From assembly GCA_029204225.1 (NCBI GenBank), contig CM055108.1, positions 3,711,547 through 3,775,546 on the forward strand: DNA of 64,000 nucleotides, given 5' to 3'. Every line of letters starts with the position of its first letter. Position 1 is the stretch's first letter. Shown here one piece after another: positions 43,841 through 55,562 of the stretch. The notes below the pieces were generated by a model, which was not told the origin of the DNA, ran no database searches, and saw only the letters and a list, made by a program, of their open reading frames with translations. Made by a program: the position numbers and the translations under genes. Source of the DNA: Diphasiastrum complanatum (Eukaryota; Streptophyta; Lycopodiopsida; Lycopodiales; Lycopodiaceae).

Positions 43841-45325
43841 TTTTCGTGTGGATGAAAGAAAATGTGCTCCAGTTGCGCTCGCATACACTGGAGGAACAAT
43901 CCTATTGACAATCATAAAATTCAAAAAAGCGCATTAGTTAATTCCATCCATTTAACACTCATCTTTAATCTCATAGAACATGGTGGGTAGAGAAATACCT
44001 GTGATAGCACTCTCGCAAGGCCAGCTTTTGTAAAGCTGGGCATGCAGAACCATAGAGGTTCCACCAAGTCACTGCTCTCTCCCGTCTGTTGGGATTTAGC
44101 ACCGCGTGATGACCAAACACACCAACCTGCCTCTTGAAGGCAATGTATTGTGTCTCAACAACATCTATGTCGGTGAAGTGTCTGGCGGCTCCATCCAAAT
44201 ATCTCAACCAATCCAAACCTAGTTCCATGTCTGATGCCTGACGCTCAGATAGCTACATGGGGTGCAACAGGTGGGCAACAAAGTGAATCTATGAACAACC
44301 AAAACTCTCTAAGCTGCTCAACTTCTGAAGGCCGATGTGTGGAATGATCCTCCTAACCATAGGTACCCCCCCCTTGAGTCCACTACCTACTATTCCTGTC
44401 AACATACAGAGGTACCCCCCTAGTGGTTGATCAGGCCACCTGGCGTACACACTGCATGCGACCTATGACTCACGGGATACCACCCCCATGCCCCGTCATT
44501 ACCGATGACACCAACTGGTCACCCCGACTGCTTGCCGGCTAGCACTAACGGCTAGGGCCCCTACGGTTACGCGACCGCATCTCTGACAGCTTGTCAAATG
44601 GTCTCACCGGATCACGAGATTTTGTGACACATCGGTTCCCACTTGGAAGCGATGCCCTTTCCGGTCACTGACCTTGCCAACTTGGCCTTAGGCCCTTTGA
44701 GTGACCGGTCATGTCGAGGTCATGTCAGAACTAGACTGAGTTGTAACAGAATCGGCCAATGGAACCAATTCCACCTGCGCCCCCAGATGTCCCGCAACAC
44801 CACCATCCTGTTTCACATAGTTAATGACATGTCAATCCGAAGATGCGAAGATGAGAGCAAACTTATTTCAATTACAATAGACAGATTCCAAAACAACACA
44901 TGACTGAAATGACCATCAAGTACCATACCTGTCCTCGGAGAAAAAATGCTGCTTTAGCAGCTATCCAATCTTGTCCATGAACTCGTAGATAAGGCCCATA
45001 GTGTTGCCCTCACTGTCAACTAACGGCAAAACATGGTAGAACGGACTCATCACAGATGTAATGCTCTCAGCCTAACGCCAAAAATCATCGTCAAATACAA
45101 TCCTCAAAAATCTCAAACCATCAGGCCTACTGGAGAAAGGCAGCTCCCTAAATGCAACACTAGTAGCCATGTGTCTGAGCTGATGTCTGACTCTATTAAC
45201 CCTATGCATGACAATTAGGTCGAATGCAAAACGTGTGAGAGCTGGTTTCTTCAGATCAAGTGAACTGAGGGTGTGGAATAGGGCGAGGGTGTTACGAGCA
45301 CGTAACCAGTGCTGAACCCTAGAGA
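43840..45325 (-). pseudogene. hAT element 2: central and C-terminal transposase, inverted
   Basis: On the minus strand, in transposase order: HWLRARNTLALFHTLSSLDL and LRHMATSVAFRE (45,329-45,072); LGLDWLRYLDGAARHFTD and ERAVTWWNLYGSACPALQ (44,228-43,971); then CSSSVCERNWSTFSFIHTKR (about 43,905-43,850), the dimerisation signature. This is opposite to the N-terminal part at 42.7-43.8 kb. A GC-rich insertion (about 44,340-44,900) separates the first two blocks. Confidence 0.82.
44340..44900. mobile_element. Unassigned GC-rich insertion in hAT element 2
   Basis: A segment with C-runs (CCCCCCCC at 44,366) and GC-rich sequence splits two homologous hAT coding blocks that are close together in hAT element 1. 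A repeated GGTACCCCCC occurs at 44,362 and 44,412. It has no coding domain and could be a solo LTR or a small non-autonomous element; target duplication not found. Confidence 0.4.
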
Positions 45326-45353
45326 ACACAGGAGGTCAGATACCACAGTCAGG

Positions 45354-45521
45354 GTCGTGTCCAGCGTACACGACCAACAGGGCAAGACAGTGTGAGTAGT
45401 GTGCCCCTGCACGGTCCATAGCCATGGTGGGCCTAACACAGTCTAGGGACCCTGTCAGCAGGATAGGGCCCCCTGTTGGGTCCCGACATGCAGTCGGCCA
45501 CGTCAGTGCCACGTGGCCGAC
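45354..45521. repeat. Two hairpins in the gypsy 3 LTR
   Basis: GTCGTGT...ACACGAC (45,354-45,374) and GTCGGCCACGT...ACGTGGCCGAC (45,493-45,521) are perfect inverted repeats with 7-nt loops. Confidence 0.8.
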
Positions 45522-46522
45522 ACTTGGCAGTATGCATGCTACCAATCCTCACACTGGGCTAGGAGGGGCTTACTCCATATCAGGGAGTAGGCAAGGTTGG
45601 GTGGATCAGTTAGTGTTTGCCCTACTGTGGTGTTAGGATCTATGACACTAGTATCAGAGCCATCTCCTTCTTTGGGAGCTAAGTAGCAACAGTGGAGAAA
45701 GTAGATAGAGTGCACAGAATCTCTTCAACTTTCAGGAAAAGAAAAAAGGAGAGAAGTCGTTGTAGGGACAGCCTTCGATTGGGCAAGTCTCAGAGAAATT
45801 CTCACTTGTTTGAGCGGAATCTGAGTTAGAATTTGTGGGACAGACTCATCGCTATAGAATCAGCGACCTACCTCTGTTTTTCAAGCGAGATCTCTTGAAT
45901 CCTGAGCGGATTCAGGATAGGGATTGATTTCCTACTCCAGCGCTGTAAATTCAGCTGTCAGTGTTGCAAATTTAGATAAATCTTTGCGGGTCTGAGCGGA
46001 TTTCAAGTCAAAAATTGATGAGCAGGTTCAGTGCTGCTAGTACCTCCCGGAATTCGGATTTTGGAAAGAGTTTTGGGCCTCAAGCCAGAAAATTCTGAGC
46101 AGTAGAACCTCAGCCACCAGCGAGCAGGGTGCCCTTGAAAATACAAATTTGGTTTTTTTGGACCAACTGAGACGCTGATCAGACAGCGAGGGGGGAAAGC
46201 AAGAAATTTCAGATTTTCCTTGCATCTTTTTCGGCTTTCTACTCAATTTTTTAGAGCCACAGGTCTGCTAGTAGGTTAGCGAGCAACTTCCTCCAAAAAC
46301 CCGAAAATTGGAAACACTATTTGGGCTTCAAATTTGGATTTTCTGGGACAGCAGGTCTGAGATTGGTTGTGGAAGAGCTGAGAGGGTTCCTCTTCGTATT
46401 TTCTTTGGAATACAGTCCTCAGAAACAGCTAAGTCTTCTTTCCCTCTTTGTACAGTTATAAGTTAGTGTTTTCGACTTTTTTTTGAAAGGAAACGTCAGG
46501 CAATCTTTTTCTATCTCTGAAA

Positions 46523-48318
46523 ATGACCACTTCTCCGGGATCTGATCAACCCCTGACAAGAGGCATTGATGAATTAGAAACGGAATCCCTGAGGTTCAGT
46601 AAAGGGAAAGAACTAATGGAAGTTGAAGAACAGGAACAATTCGCCGAAGAACTCGACGAATTGGTTACCAAGGAGCAGTTTCTCCACTTGGTAACAGAGG
46701 TGGATGAACTGAAGTTGGCATTAGCCAATTTCAAGTCCAGTGTGGATGACTCGTTCGCTGAACTCAAAGGCTTAATTTTGAGTTCCACGAAAGGAAGTCT
46801 TTCCTCCACTTCTCAGTTGTCCCCTTCTCCACTTCCATCAGTTTCGGGTGAGCCTATGCGGTCTCACCCCAGTGTCTTTAAAGACTTAAAACCTCCTACT
46901 TTTATTGGGGAAGAGAAGGATGGACATTCTACAAACCTTCCTCAGCAAATGGAAGAACATTCATGCTCTTAAACAGACCCCTGACCATTTACTAGCTATT
47001 GAGGCCAGTCTTTCCCTAGGGCCCATGGCCTATAAGTGGTGGTTAAATCTCCAGGGGACTGGGCAGACTCCCCGGTCATGGAAGGCCTTTGAAGAAGCCT
47101 TCCTAAGAGAATTCCTACCTGAAAATGAACTTGATAGAGCCTGGGAAGCCTGGGAGAAAACAGTAATGGACAAGTCCCTAATCCAATATATCTCGCAGTA
47201 TCGAGAAGCAATTTTAAAAAATTAAAAATATGGATGATTATCAGAAAATCAAGGGATTTGTCCGTGGCCTCAAAGATGAGTATAAAGTAGAGGTCCAAAG
47301 AAACTTGCCTACTACCCTAGAGCAAGCTCTTAGATATGCTCAAATCTATGATGATTCAGTGGGTAGGAAGAGGGCGAGACAACAACCCCTTTCTGAGCAG
47401 CCTCCTCAAAAAGACTTTCAATTTAAAATGAAATTTTTACAAAGAAAGAAAGAAGTTAAAATTAAAGGTGAAGCTCCTCAGAAACGCCCATCGCTCATAC
47501 AGCCCTTAAAACCAAAAGATTTTGAGAAAGCCAAACAAGAACGTTTGTGCTTTGTGTGCATGGGCAAGGGACACACAGTTAGACAATGTCCCAAGGGGCC
47601 TTTCACTAAGAAAGATAAAAAAGATAGAAAACAAGTTCATCTTGTTCAGACCGTAAGTTTCCCCAGTGACTCGGCAGCTTCCAAGATCAAAGTATTTCAT
47701 GAAGACCATGACCACTGTTGCCAGCTAACCTCTGCAATACTAGCGAGACCCTTCAGCTTTGGGCCGCATGACCTAGTACGTATGCATGGGAAAGTTGGTA
47801 ACCAGTCAGTTAGAGTTATGGTTGATGATGGGGCGACCCATAATTTCATCAACTACACCCTAGTTAAAAAGCTTAAACTACTAGAAATACCTAGTCAGCA
47901 TAGGTACATAGTTTCATTAGCTAAGGGTGAAGATAAGAAAATTAGGGAAACTATGGTGAGTAACTTAAATCTTGGTATTCAGGGGTACCAAGATGAAATA
48001 AACTCTCAGATAATGCTCCTGGATCGCACAGACATTGTTCTCGGGAGAGATTGGCTCTACAATTTAGGACCTTCCCTCCACAGAAACTATCAAGAGAACA
48101 CCCTCAGCTTTCAGCATAAAGGCCGAGAGATCCAATTGCATGGGGAGCATGATGCTCCCAACAGTCCTATGGTTTGTAGTTCAGAGCTCTGTCCGCTAAT
48201 CGGAGATGACGACCATCAGATATTCTTATGTGACTTTCAGTTTATTCCTGAAGTTTCTATTTCCAGTTCTTTACAGCAAAAAATCAGTAAATTAGAAACT
48301 TTATTGTCTAAATTTTAA
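46523..48318 (+). pseudogene. Gypsy element 3 gag-protease with frameshifts
   Basis: The start MTTSPGSDQPLTRGIDELET is followed by an acidic coiled coil (VTEVDELKLALANFKSSVDD). A frameshift at about 46,910 leads to the gag core (SLGPMAYKWWLNLQGTGQTP). A stop at about 47,225 precedes a 362-residue reading (47,230-48,318) with zinc knuckle CFVCMGKGHTVRQC and a retropepsin with MVDDGATHNFINYTLV and IVLGRDWLYNLGP. The protease active site reads DDG instead of DTG or DSG. Confidence 0.85.
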
Positions 48319-48420
48319 GATGTTTTTCCTGAAGATTTGCCACATGGTTTGCCACCTAGCAGAGAGGTAGATCATGTAATAAACCTAGTACCAGGTACAG
48401 CACCTGTTTCTAAACCTCCG

Positions 48421-49450
48421 ACCAGAGCAGGATGTGTATCGACCTAATCCACTACCAGAGGATATACAGCATGAGAGAGAGACAGTGGATGCAGCACATG
48501 TTGGGGATGCTGACCATATGGCACAGGACGCTTTTGTGGGGGATACAGCAGAGGGTGGAGATGCTTGTGCCACAGTGGGAGGGATTGATGGTGTGCAAGA
48601 TTCACAAGCCCCTGCAGATGTTCACGTTGATGATGATGCAGATCGGACCCGCCGTGTTCGCCAGAGGACCATGTCAGACCTCCTTCGGTATGGACATGGT
48701 GAGGATGACATTGATGAGATAAGGTGGCTCTCACCACATGCACGTACTCAGCCACATCAAGCACCATCAGCTGCTGGTACACATACGACTGCCAGTCCTA
48801 CTCATGCAGCTCCCAGGCATACAGCGCCGACACATACGGTACCTCCTGCTCAGCCACCCACTCCGGTTGCTGCATCCACTTATAAAGCTGCCCCCCACAT
48901 TCCACCACCTGCACTTGCACGTCGCCTCCTTGGGCCACCTCGTCATGTTACACCGGCTTTTCCGATTGGTGTACAGCCTCGGCCTCATCTTACAGCAGCT
49001 GCACCACGGCCTACTCCTACCATGCCAGAGGGTTCCACTGATAGACCCCTTCTCCCAGCAGGTTACTATCCACGAGGAGTTGTCCCTGCCCAGCCTGCAG
49101 TACAGCCATATTCATACACTCCGCCTACATTCCGGGTGTCTGCATCTTGTGCCACACCCTTCCTGCATCAGCGACACCTCCTACTACAGCACCAGCTCGG
49201 AGGCATCCAGGAAGGCCTCTAGGATCTAGCAGGGGGTCTTCTTAGAGAGGCAGAGGTCCTAGTCAGATAGTGGCACATAGACAGAGAGGGAGGCCGCGTG
49301 GCTCTGGCAGAGGTGCATCTCGCATGACTTTGTCAGGGACACAGATTGAGGGAGAGGTTTTACATGACTTCAGTCAGGCTGTGACAGAGGAGGATGAGTT
49401 AGATGATTTTGATGATCTCCCACACAAGCATTTTGAGGACACATTGTAGA
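48421..49450 (+). pseudogene. hAT element 2: C-terminal tail
   Basis: The plus reading 48,434-49,222 (RVRQRTMSDLLRYGHGEDDI and a long Pro/His/Ala-rich tail), then GRPRGSGRG-like and acidic sequence to a stop near 49,448. It starts abruptly at the end of the gypsy fragment. I assign it to the hAT because hAT element 1 has a like basic/acidic tail after its dimerisation domain and because it lies just inside the hAT terminal repeat. Confidence 0.6.
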
Positions 49451-50259
49451 TGTTGTCATCTTGTTCATTTTTGTTCCATTCACACTGTATTTTTTTTAGC
49501 TCAGACCCCAGCTGTATGTGGCGGGCATTATATGATGAGATTATATACATAGCTCACTTGTTTTTCAGATGGATGGCCAGTTGATGTGCATTGTGTACAC
49601 TGATGAAATGGTTTACTATGATAGCCTCCCCCTCTCTCTTATCAATTTGGGTATTTTTTCAACTTTTTTGGCCTTTTTTTTGCCTTTTTTTGGGCTGTTT
49701 TTGGGGGTGGGTAGTCAAAAAAAAAAAAGGCCATTAAATAATTTGAAGTAAGTAATTAAATTCCCTACAAATCTGCTTTTTCTGAAAAAAATTTGGCATT
49801 TTTTTAGCATTTTTTGGGCTATTTTTGGGGGTGGGACAAAAAATCAATTAATCAATTAATTAATTAATTAATCAATATGGTTCACCACAGTTCTGGGCAA
49901 AAAATTTAAAAAACCGTACGGTTCTCAGAACCGTGGTGAACCGATAACGGTTCATTAATATTATGCTGTTTATACTTCGTTCCTAGTTATGCATTCTATA
50001 TTATTCATGTATAGGCCCTAGAGGCTTTCTATGCTTATGATTGGCCTTGGGCCTTATTTTTAACATTGACTGGCCAAGTGCCTTTATTTATTTGAGTCAT
50101 ATGTGGAGTAAGGGCCCTTATTAGGGCACACTATTTTCCCTCCATATTCTTTGCCTCCATTTAGGGCACTTGTACGTTGATTATTCAGCTTATTGATTGG
50201 TATTGCTTGGGCTCTTCGTGCGGGAAGCTATTGTCTTGTGACTTCGCTGAATTTTCTAG

Positions 50260-50625
50260 CCTTTTTGTAGGGTGTTTATAGCTTTTATTGGAGGCTGTCT
50301 AGCACCCACTTTTACATCTTCTTCGGGAGATTTTCTAGCCTTTTTGCAGGGTGTTTATAGTCTTTATTGGAGGCTGTCTAGCATCCATCTACATCATCTT
50401 TTTGTTTATATCTCAATACAATTTAAAATCTGGTTTGAGGCTGTCCAGTGCCCACCTCCATCATCATTTTTTGTCTGTTTGCAGCTTATTTCTCAGATTT
50501 GTTTGGAGGTTGTTCAGCGCCCATCCCCACCACCGTTTTTTGTCGCATTTGAAGCCTAAATGCAGTCCATTTTCAGATCCGGTTTGAGGCTGCCCAGCAC
50601 CGACCTCCATTACCATTTTCAAAGG
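50260..50625 (+). repeat. Degenerate tandem repeats in the gypsy 2 leader
   Basis: Units containing GGAGGCTGTCTAGCACCCA or TTGAGGCTGTCCAGTGCCCA recur about five times with a period near 85 bp, between the 5' LTR and gag. Confidence 0.65.
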
Positions 50626-50639
50626 TATTTGCTGGTTAT

Positions 50640-51640
50640 GCAGCGCGACATGTTTGTAGCCTCACCCACATTGGTGATTTAGCTACTTATATGACACGCT
50701 TTACAGAGCTCTCCCAGCTATTTCCATATATTTCTACATTGGAGCTCATTTCCCACTACGTTGCAGGCGTAGGAGGAGCGCTGATGTATGACGTTCTTTC
50801 TTTTTTTCCACTCACTCTCTCTCATGCCATCTCCCTCGCCACCGCTTTGCAGCATTAGTATTTTCCCATGTCATCTTCTTGTTCTTTCTTCTATCTCTTC
50901 TGTTAGTCCGGCCCCTGTCAGTTCTCCTTTCACTTTTTCTCCTGGACCATGCCCTGTTTTTGCCCATCGCTACTACCTACTGAAATGTTTGAGATCCGTG
51001 AGGAGCGTTTATGTTTCAACCATAAAAGTCTTGATCCTATGGCACATGATTGTTGCCAGCCTTCTTCCGTCACTGCAGCTTATTTCCATGAGGCTGACAC
51101 ACCTAATCATAGTCCTGAGTCCACCATATGCCTTCATATGTTAGATGATGATCCCTCAGTTGTCATTCTCCCGACACATCTCCTAAGCTTCCATCTGACC
51201 CTATTGATGTTGTTGCGTGCCATGCTCAGCTTGCTTATGCTACTTGGGCCGGTAAGCCGGGTCTCCGCCATATTCGCATTCGCCTCCATATCACTGGCCG
51301 CGAGTTCATTGCCTTAGTTGACACAAGTACTACTCACTCTTTCCTCAACAGTCATATCATTCTCCTCATTCATGCTACACCAATTGCTACTCATCCCCTC
51401 CATGTTGGGGTTGCCTGCAGACATTCTTTTCCTAGCACGCAGATGTTTTAATAGCTTGCATACCGCGTTGGAGATTTCCTTGGAGAGGCAGATTTTCGCA
51501 TCACTCCACCTACACATTATGATCTCATCCTTGGTACTTATTGGTTTATGTCTCTGGGAGCAGTTATTTTGGATCTATAACAACATACCTTGACATTTTT
51601 TCATGATGGTACTCGGCATCTACTTTCCGATATTGATTCT
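50640..51640 (+). pseudogene. Gypsy element 2 gag and protease remnants
   Basis: Plus-strand pieces: THIGDLATYMTRFTELSQLF and ELISHYVAGVGGALMYDV (gag, about 50,665-50,790), a degenerate knuckle LCFNHKSLDPMAHDC (about 51,010-51,055), and a protease with REFIALVDTSTTHSFLNS (about 51,300), where the usual DTG reads DTS. All line up with the minus-strand element at 25-28.5 kb. Multiple frame changes are present. Confidence 0.75.
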
Positions 51641-52745
51641 TGGCAGGATTATCATCTCATTTCCGAAAAGCAATTTATGCGGAGCCTCCTGAAAGCCCAT
51701 TGTGTAGTTTTTCTTTCCATTCAGCCGGTTTAACCTATTGTGGATGCATCACCTTTACCACAGAGCTTATGCACATATTGGATGTTACGATACTCATGAG
51801 CTACATACCACCTTGAGCAGGCTTGTAATATCTTTCATGTCAACTTGTTGCGTGCTGCTATAGAGGATGATGCTCCTAGGGATTCTACCTTTCCTACTAT
51901 TCCAGAGCTTTTTCCATTTCTACCAATTGCTATTCTGCATCTATCATTGCTTCTTAGGATGCTCCTGCTCACCTTGACGTTCTGTTACTAGATGGAGTAT
52001 CTTGAGGCTGCTAAACCACACTGGTTCTTTCCTTCTCTGCATATATTTTGCAGGCCTTTTTACATTTACTGTTGTTTAAACTTTTGTTCCTAGTTACGCA
52101 TTGTACATTATTCATGTATAGGCCCAAGAGCCTTTTTATGCTTATGCCTTTATTTATCGAGTCATATGTGGAGTTGAGGCCTTGAGTAGGGTGCTTTATT
52201 TTCCCTCCATGTTCTTTGCCTCCCTTCATTTTTGAATTCCTACATTAGGGTTCATTTGTGGGGTATATATATGGCACTTGTACATTGATTATTCAGCTTA
52301 TTGATTGGTAGTGCTTGGGCTCTTCGTGGGAGAACCAACTGTCGTGTGACTTCATGTGATGCTAGTTAGCCATTCTTTGTGGGAGATTGATCAATTAGCC
52401 TACTGTTAGAATCGAAGAGATTCTCTAATCGGAGTAGACTAATCTTATTAGTACTCACACAAAACATCAACCACAAGCTGAAGAAGAAGAGAGACTGCAA
52501 GAAGCTATGCTTCATAAGCTGGAAACTGAGATAACAATGGAGGTGGGTGCCCATCTACTCCTATAGAGGCTGTCCACAATGAAAAGCAAAAGCTATCCTA
52601 CTACAATAGTAATTGAAATGCTAAATATAGCAAAATTGGTACTAACTTAGGTACCTATGCTAAAAATAGATAGTACCTATACTAAAAATAGAAATAGGCC
52701 TTTTAGCACACAGGCTGGCCTCTACAATTAACCATTAATTCTAAC

Positions 52746-54259
52746 TCTCCCCCTTAATGGATAATGGATTATCAATAACACCTAGGAGAGTCCTGAACTT
52801 CTCAAATTTTTCACGACCAAGTCCTTTTGTGAAGATATCTGCAACTTGATCATTGGTATCACAGTAGATCAACTCTACTTCACCACTTTGTAACTTTTCT
52901 CGTATAACATGCTGCTGAACTTCAATATGCTTTGACCTGCTATGAAATACTAGATTCTTTGCAAGCTGAATACAACTCTGATTGTCACACCATAGAATTG
53001 TAGGTTCAACTTGTTCTATATGAAGGTCTTTTAGAATCCTTCGTAACCAAATTGCTTCACAAGTTGCTAATGTGGTAGCCCTGTACTCTGCCTCTATAGA
53101 AAATAAAGCAATTGTTGGTTGCTTTTTACTACTCCAAGATATAGTTCATGTTCCAAGATTAAATGCATATCTTGTAGTCGATCTTCTATCTTCTGCATTT
53201 CCTGCCCTGTCAGCATCAACAAAACCCTCAAGTATTTTTGTTCCTTTACCATAGTGTCCCTTTGACATAACGCAAAATCCTTTTTGCCGCTTTCCAATGA
53301 CACACTTTTGGTAAAGACATGAACTGACTCACCATGCTCACTGCATATGAAATGTCTGGTCGAGTAGTCGTTAGATAGATAAGACTACCTACAAGCTGCC
53401 TATAAAGTGTTTCATTCACACTTTCAGAATTTTCCTCTTTTGTAAGCTTTACACTTGGATCATATGGTGTAGAAATGGACTTACAATCAAGCATGTTAAA
53501 CTTCTTGAGTAACTCTCTTGCATACTTTGCTTGTGATATGAAAAGATTTTCCTTTGATCTCCAAACTTCAATACCCAAACAATATTGAAGTCTTTCTAAA
53601 ACTTTCATATCAAACTCCTATGAAAGATTGTTCTTTATCTTCTCTATTAGTGACTTATTTGACCCTGTGATAATAAGATCATCTACATAAAGAACAATGA
53701 CTATGTCATCCAAATCTTTCATAATATAAAGCGTTGACTCTGACATGCTTCTATGAAAATTCTGCTTCAAAAAATTATTGTTGATACGTGTATACCATGC
53801 TGTAGGTGCTTGTTTCAAGTTTCAACCCATATAATGCTTTCTTTAACTTGCAAACCAAGTGCTCTTTGCCTTCAACCTCATAACCCTGAGGTTGCTCCAG
53901 ATAAACCTCCTCTTCAAGGTAATCGTTCAAGAAAGCACTCTTGACATCCATTTGCTGAATATCCCATCCAAAATGAGATGCAATCTGGCCTTATACTTAT
54001 CTATAGAACCATCAGACTTAAACTTGGTTCTATAAATCCACTTGCAACCAATTGGTTTCTTACCTGCTGGAAGTTCAACAAGATCCCATGTCTTGTTTTT
54101 CATGATAGAACTGAACTCCTCATCCATAGCAGTTTTCCAAACTTGTTCTTTTGCAGCATCTTCATAAAATAAAGGATCCTCCAAATCCAAGACTAAAGCC
54201 ATAAACGCATAATGTGTTTCTTCACCATCTTCATGATAGTGTCCACTTGACCGTGCCAA
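52746..54259 (-). pseudogene. Copia reverse transcriptase and RNase H (composite array)
   Basis: Minus strand, in order: KEQVWKTAMDEEFSSIMKNK and KPIGCKWIYRTKFKSDGSID (54,259-53,990), a frameshift near 53,940, QAPTAWYTRINNNFLKQNF and the catalytic IVLYVDDLIITGS (about 53,690). A stop at 53,618 is followed by LERLQYCLGIEVWRS to RRPDISYAV-like sequence (53,608-53,246). RNase H comes last with ILWCDNQSCIQLAKN and QVADIFTKGLG, reaching the polypurine tract. All main RT motifs are present, but frameshifts and stops break the protein. Confidence 0.88.
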
Positions 54260-54283
54260 TCTCTTAGCTCCTTGTTGACTCGA

Positions 54284-55430
54284 TTATCCCTCATCCAACA
54301 TTTGACTATCTTTTATAGTCTCAAAATACCATCTTGGTAACTTCTTTGTAGGTGACGTAGAAGGAGAATATGTATCAAATACTCTTGACCTTTCCTTCCG
54401 TTTACCAAGATCCACCTGTGTACACACCCTTGGTATACCATGTGTAGAAGTTGTATCACATGGACCTGTATCTTCCTGAACATCATCTATAATAGGAGTT
54501 TTTGTTGTAGGAGAAAATACATCCTCCTCATGATCTTCTAGGTTAGAAGACTCACTTTCCTCAAACACAACATCCCTGCTCATAATCACCTTCTTACTGG
54601 TAAGATTATAAAGGCGATATGTCTTCTCTTCCTCATCATAACCCAAGAATAAACACTTGATTGCCTTTGAATCAAGTTTTTGATGATTATCTTTAGGAAT
54701 ATGAGCATATGCTATGCAACCAAAAACTCGTAGATGATCCACTTTAGGTTTTATACCTGTGAAAGCTTCTTCTGGAGTTTGATTTAGAACAGCTTTTGTA
54801 GGACTTCTGGTAAGCAAGTAAACTGCTGTACTAACTGCTTTTCCCCACAAATGATTCTTGAGGTTCTTACCTCGTAGCATTCTTCGAGCACTCTCCACAA
54901 TAGACCTGTTCTTTCTCTCGGCTACTCCATTATGCTGTGGTGTATCAGTTGAAGCAAATTGTCTCTTGATTCCATGTTCTTTGCAGAATTCCTAGAACTC
55001 TGTAGATATGAATTCACCTCCCTTATCTGAACATAGAATCTTGATTTGCTTTCCTGTCTGCTTCCCAACAAGTGATTTGAACTTAGTAAAGAACTTAAAA
55101 GCTTGACTCTTATACTTAAGCAAGTATATCCATACCTTCCTGGAAAAATCATCCACAAATATCATGAAGTAGGATGCTCCCCCTATAGACTCAGTCTGCA
55201 TGGGACCGCATAAGTCTGTATGAACAAGCTCCAAGATCTCCTTGGCTCTATATGCTCCATCCTTGGGAAACTGCATACGATGATGCTTGCCCATAACACA
55301 TCCTTCACAAATTTTTCCTGTTCTGTTGTCCTGGATGTTGCCTCCCTCAGATCTGCCTGTCTGATACTGCTGCCTGTCCAGAAGCTACCTGCGCCATATG
55401 TGACCTCCACTAGAAAAACCTGCACATGAT
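54284..55430 (-). pseudogene. Copia integrase (composite array)
   Basis: On the minus strand KICEGCVMGKHHRMQFPKDG ends the zinc region. The core follows with LVHTDLCGPM, FVDDFSRKVWIYLL, CSDKGGEF and HNGVAERKNRSIVE, which supply the DDE triad. Then come GKAVSTAVYLLTRSPTKAV and RVFGCIAYAHIP. One stop (about 54,992) lies between the second and third motifs. Upstream of the zinc region the sequence goes straight into untranslated leader, so gag and protease are missing. Confidence 0.88.
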
Positions 55431-55562
55431 GACGCCTCCACTAGATACAACCTTCACCAAATAGCACCTCCACTAGATGCGATCTCCACCAGTAAAACCT
55501 GCAGCGCTGATCTTCTCCTTCCTTCCGTAGATCCCGATCTTAACAAGATGGCTCTGATACCA

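Larger units (their letters stand above)
45335..48420 (+). mobile_element. Ty3-gypsy element 3, 5' half only
   Basis: The 5' LTR (about 45,335-45,647, ends GGATCTATGACA) is followed by a primer-site-like CTAGTATCAGAGCC (45,648-45,661). A leader, gag and protease come next. Coding stops within the first RT segment ([11 protein letters not shown]) at 48,420, where hAT tail sequence starts. No 3' LTR is present. Confidence 0.8.
42014..49963 (+). mobile_element. hAT element 2, inserted in a gypsy LTR and internally rearranged
   Basis: The gypsy LTR is interrupted with GCTGTTTA repeated on both sides (42,014-42,021 and 49,965-49,972), the 8-bp target duplication typical of hAT. The ends are inverted: GAACCGTGGTGAACCG near 49,927 against GAACCCACGGTTCCCAGAAC near 42,025, plus matching AATTAATTAATT tracts (42,089-42,115 and 49,847-49,872). 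Inside, BED and N-terminal parts are on the plus strand, central and C-terminal parts are on the minus strand, and a gypsy fragment and the hAT tail (plus) follow. Confidence 0.85.
41979..52355 (+). mobile_element. Ty3-gypsy element 2 (plus), 5' LTR split by a hAT element
   Basis: The 5' LTR is in two pieces: 41,981-42,021 and 49,974 to about 50,260. They match the 3' LTR at about 52,038-52,355, which starts TGCATATATTTTGCAGGCC and shares ATTATTCATGTATAGGCCC and TTGATTATTCAGCTTATTGA. The gag (50,640-51,080) and protease (51,290-51,580) are close relatives of the 24.5-29.2 kb element. After the protease the sequence jumps to the C-terminal part of pol (NIFHVNLLRAAIEDDAPRDS, about 51,830), so RT, RNase H and integrase are deleted. 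The exact outer LTR ends and a target duplication could not be fixed. Confidence 0.75.
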
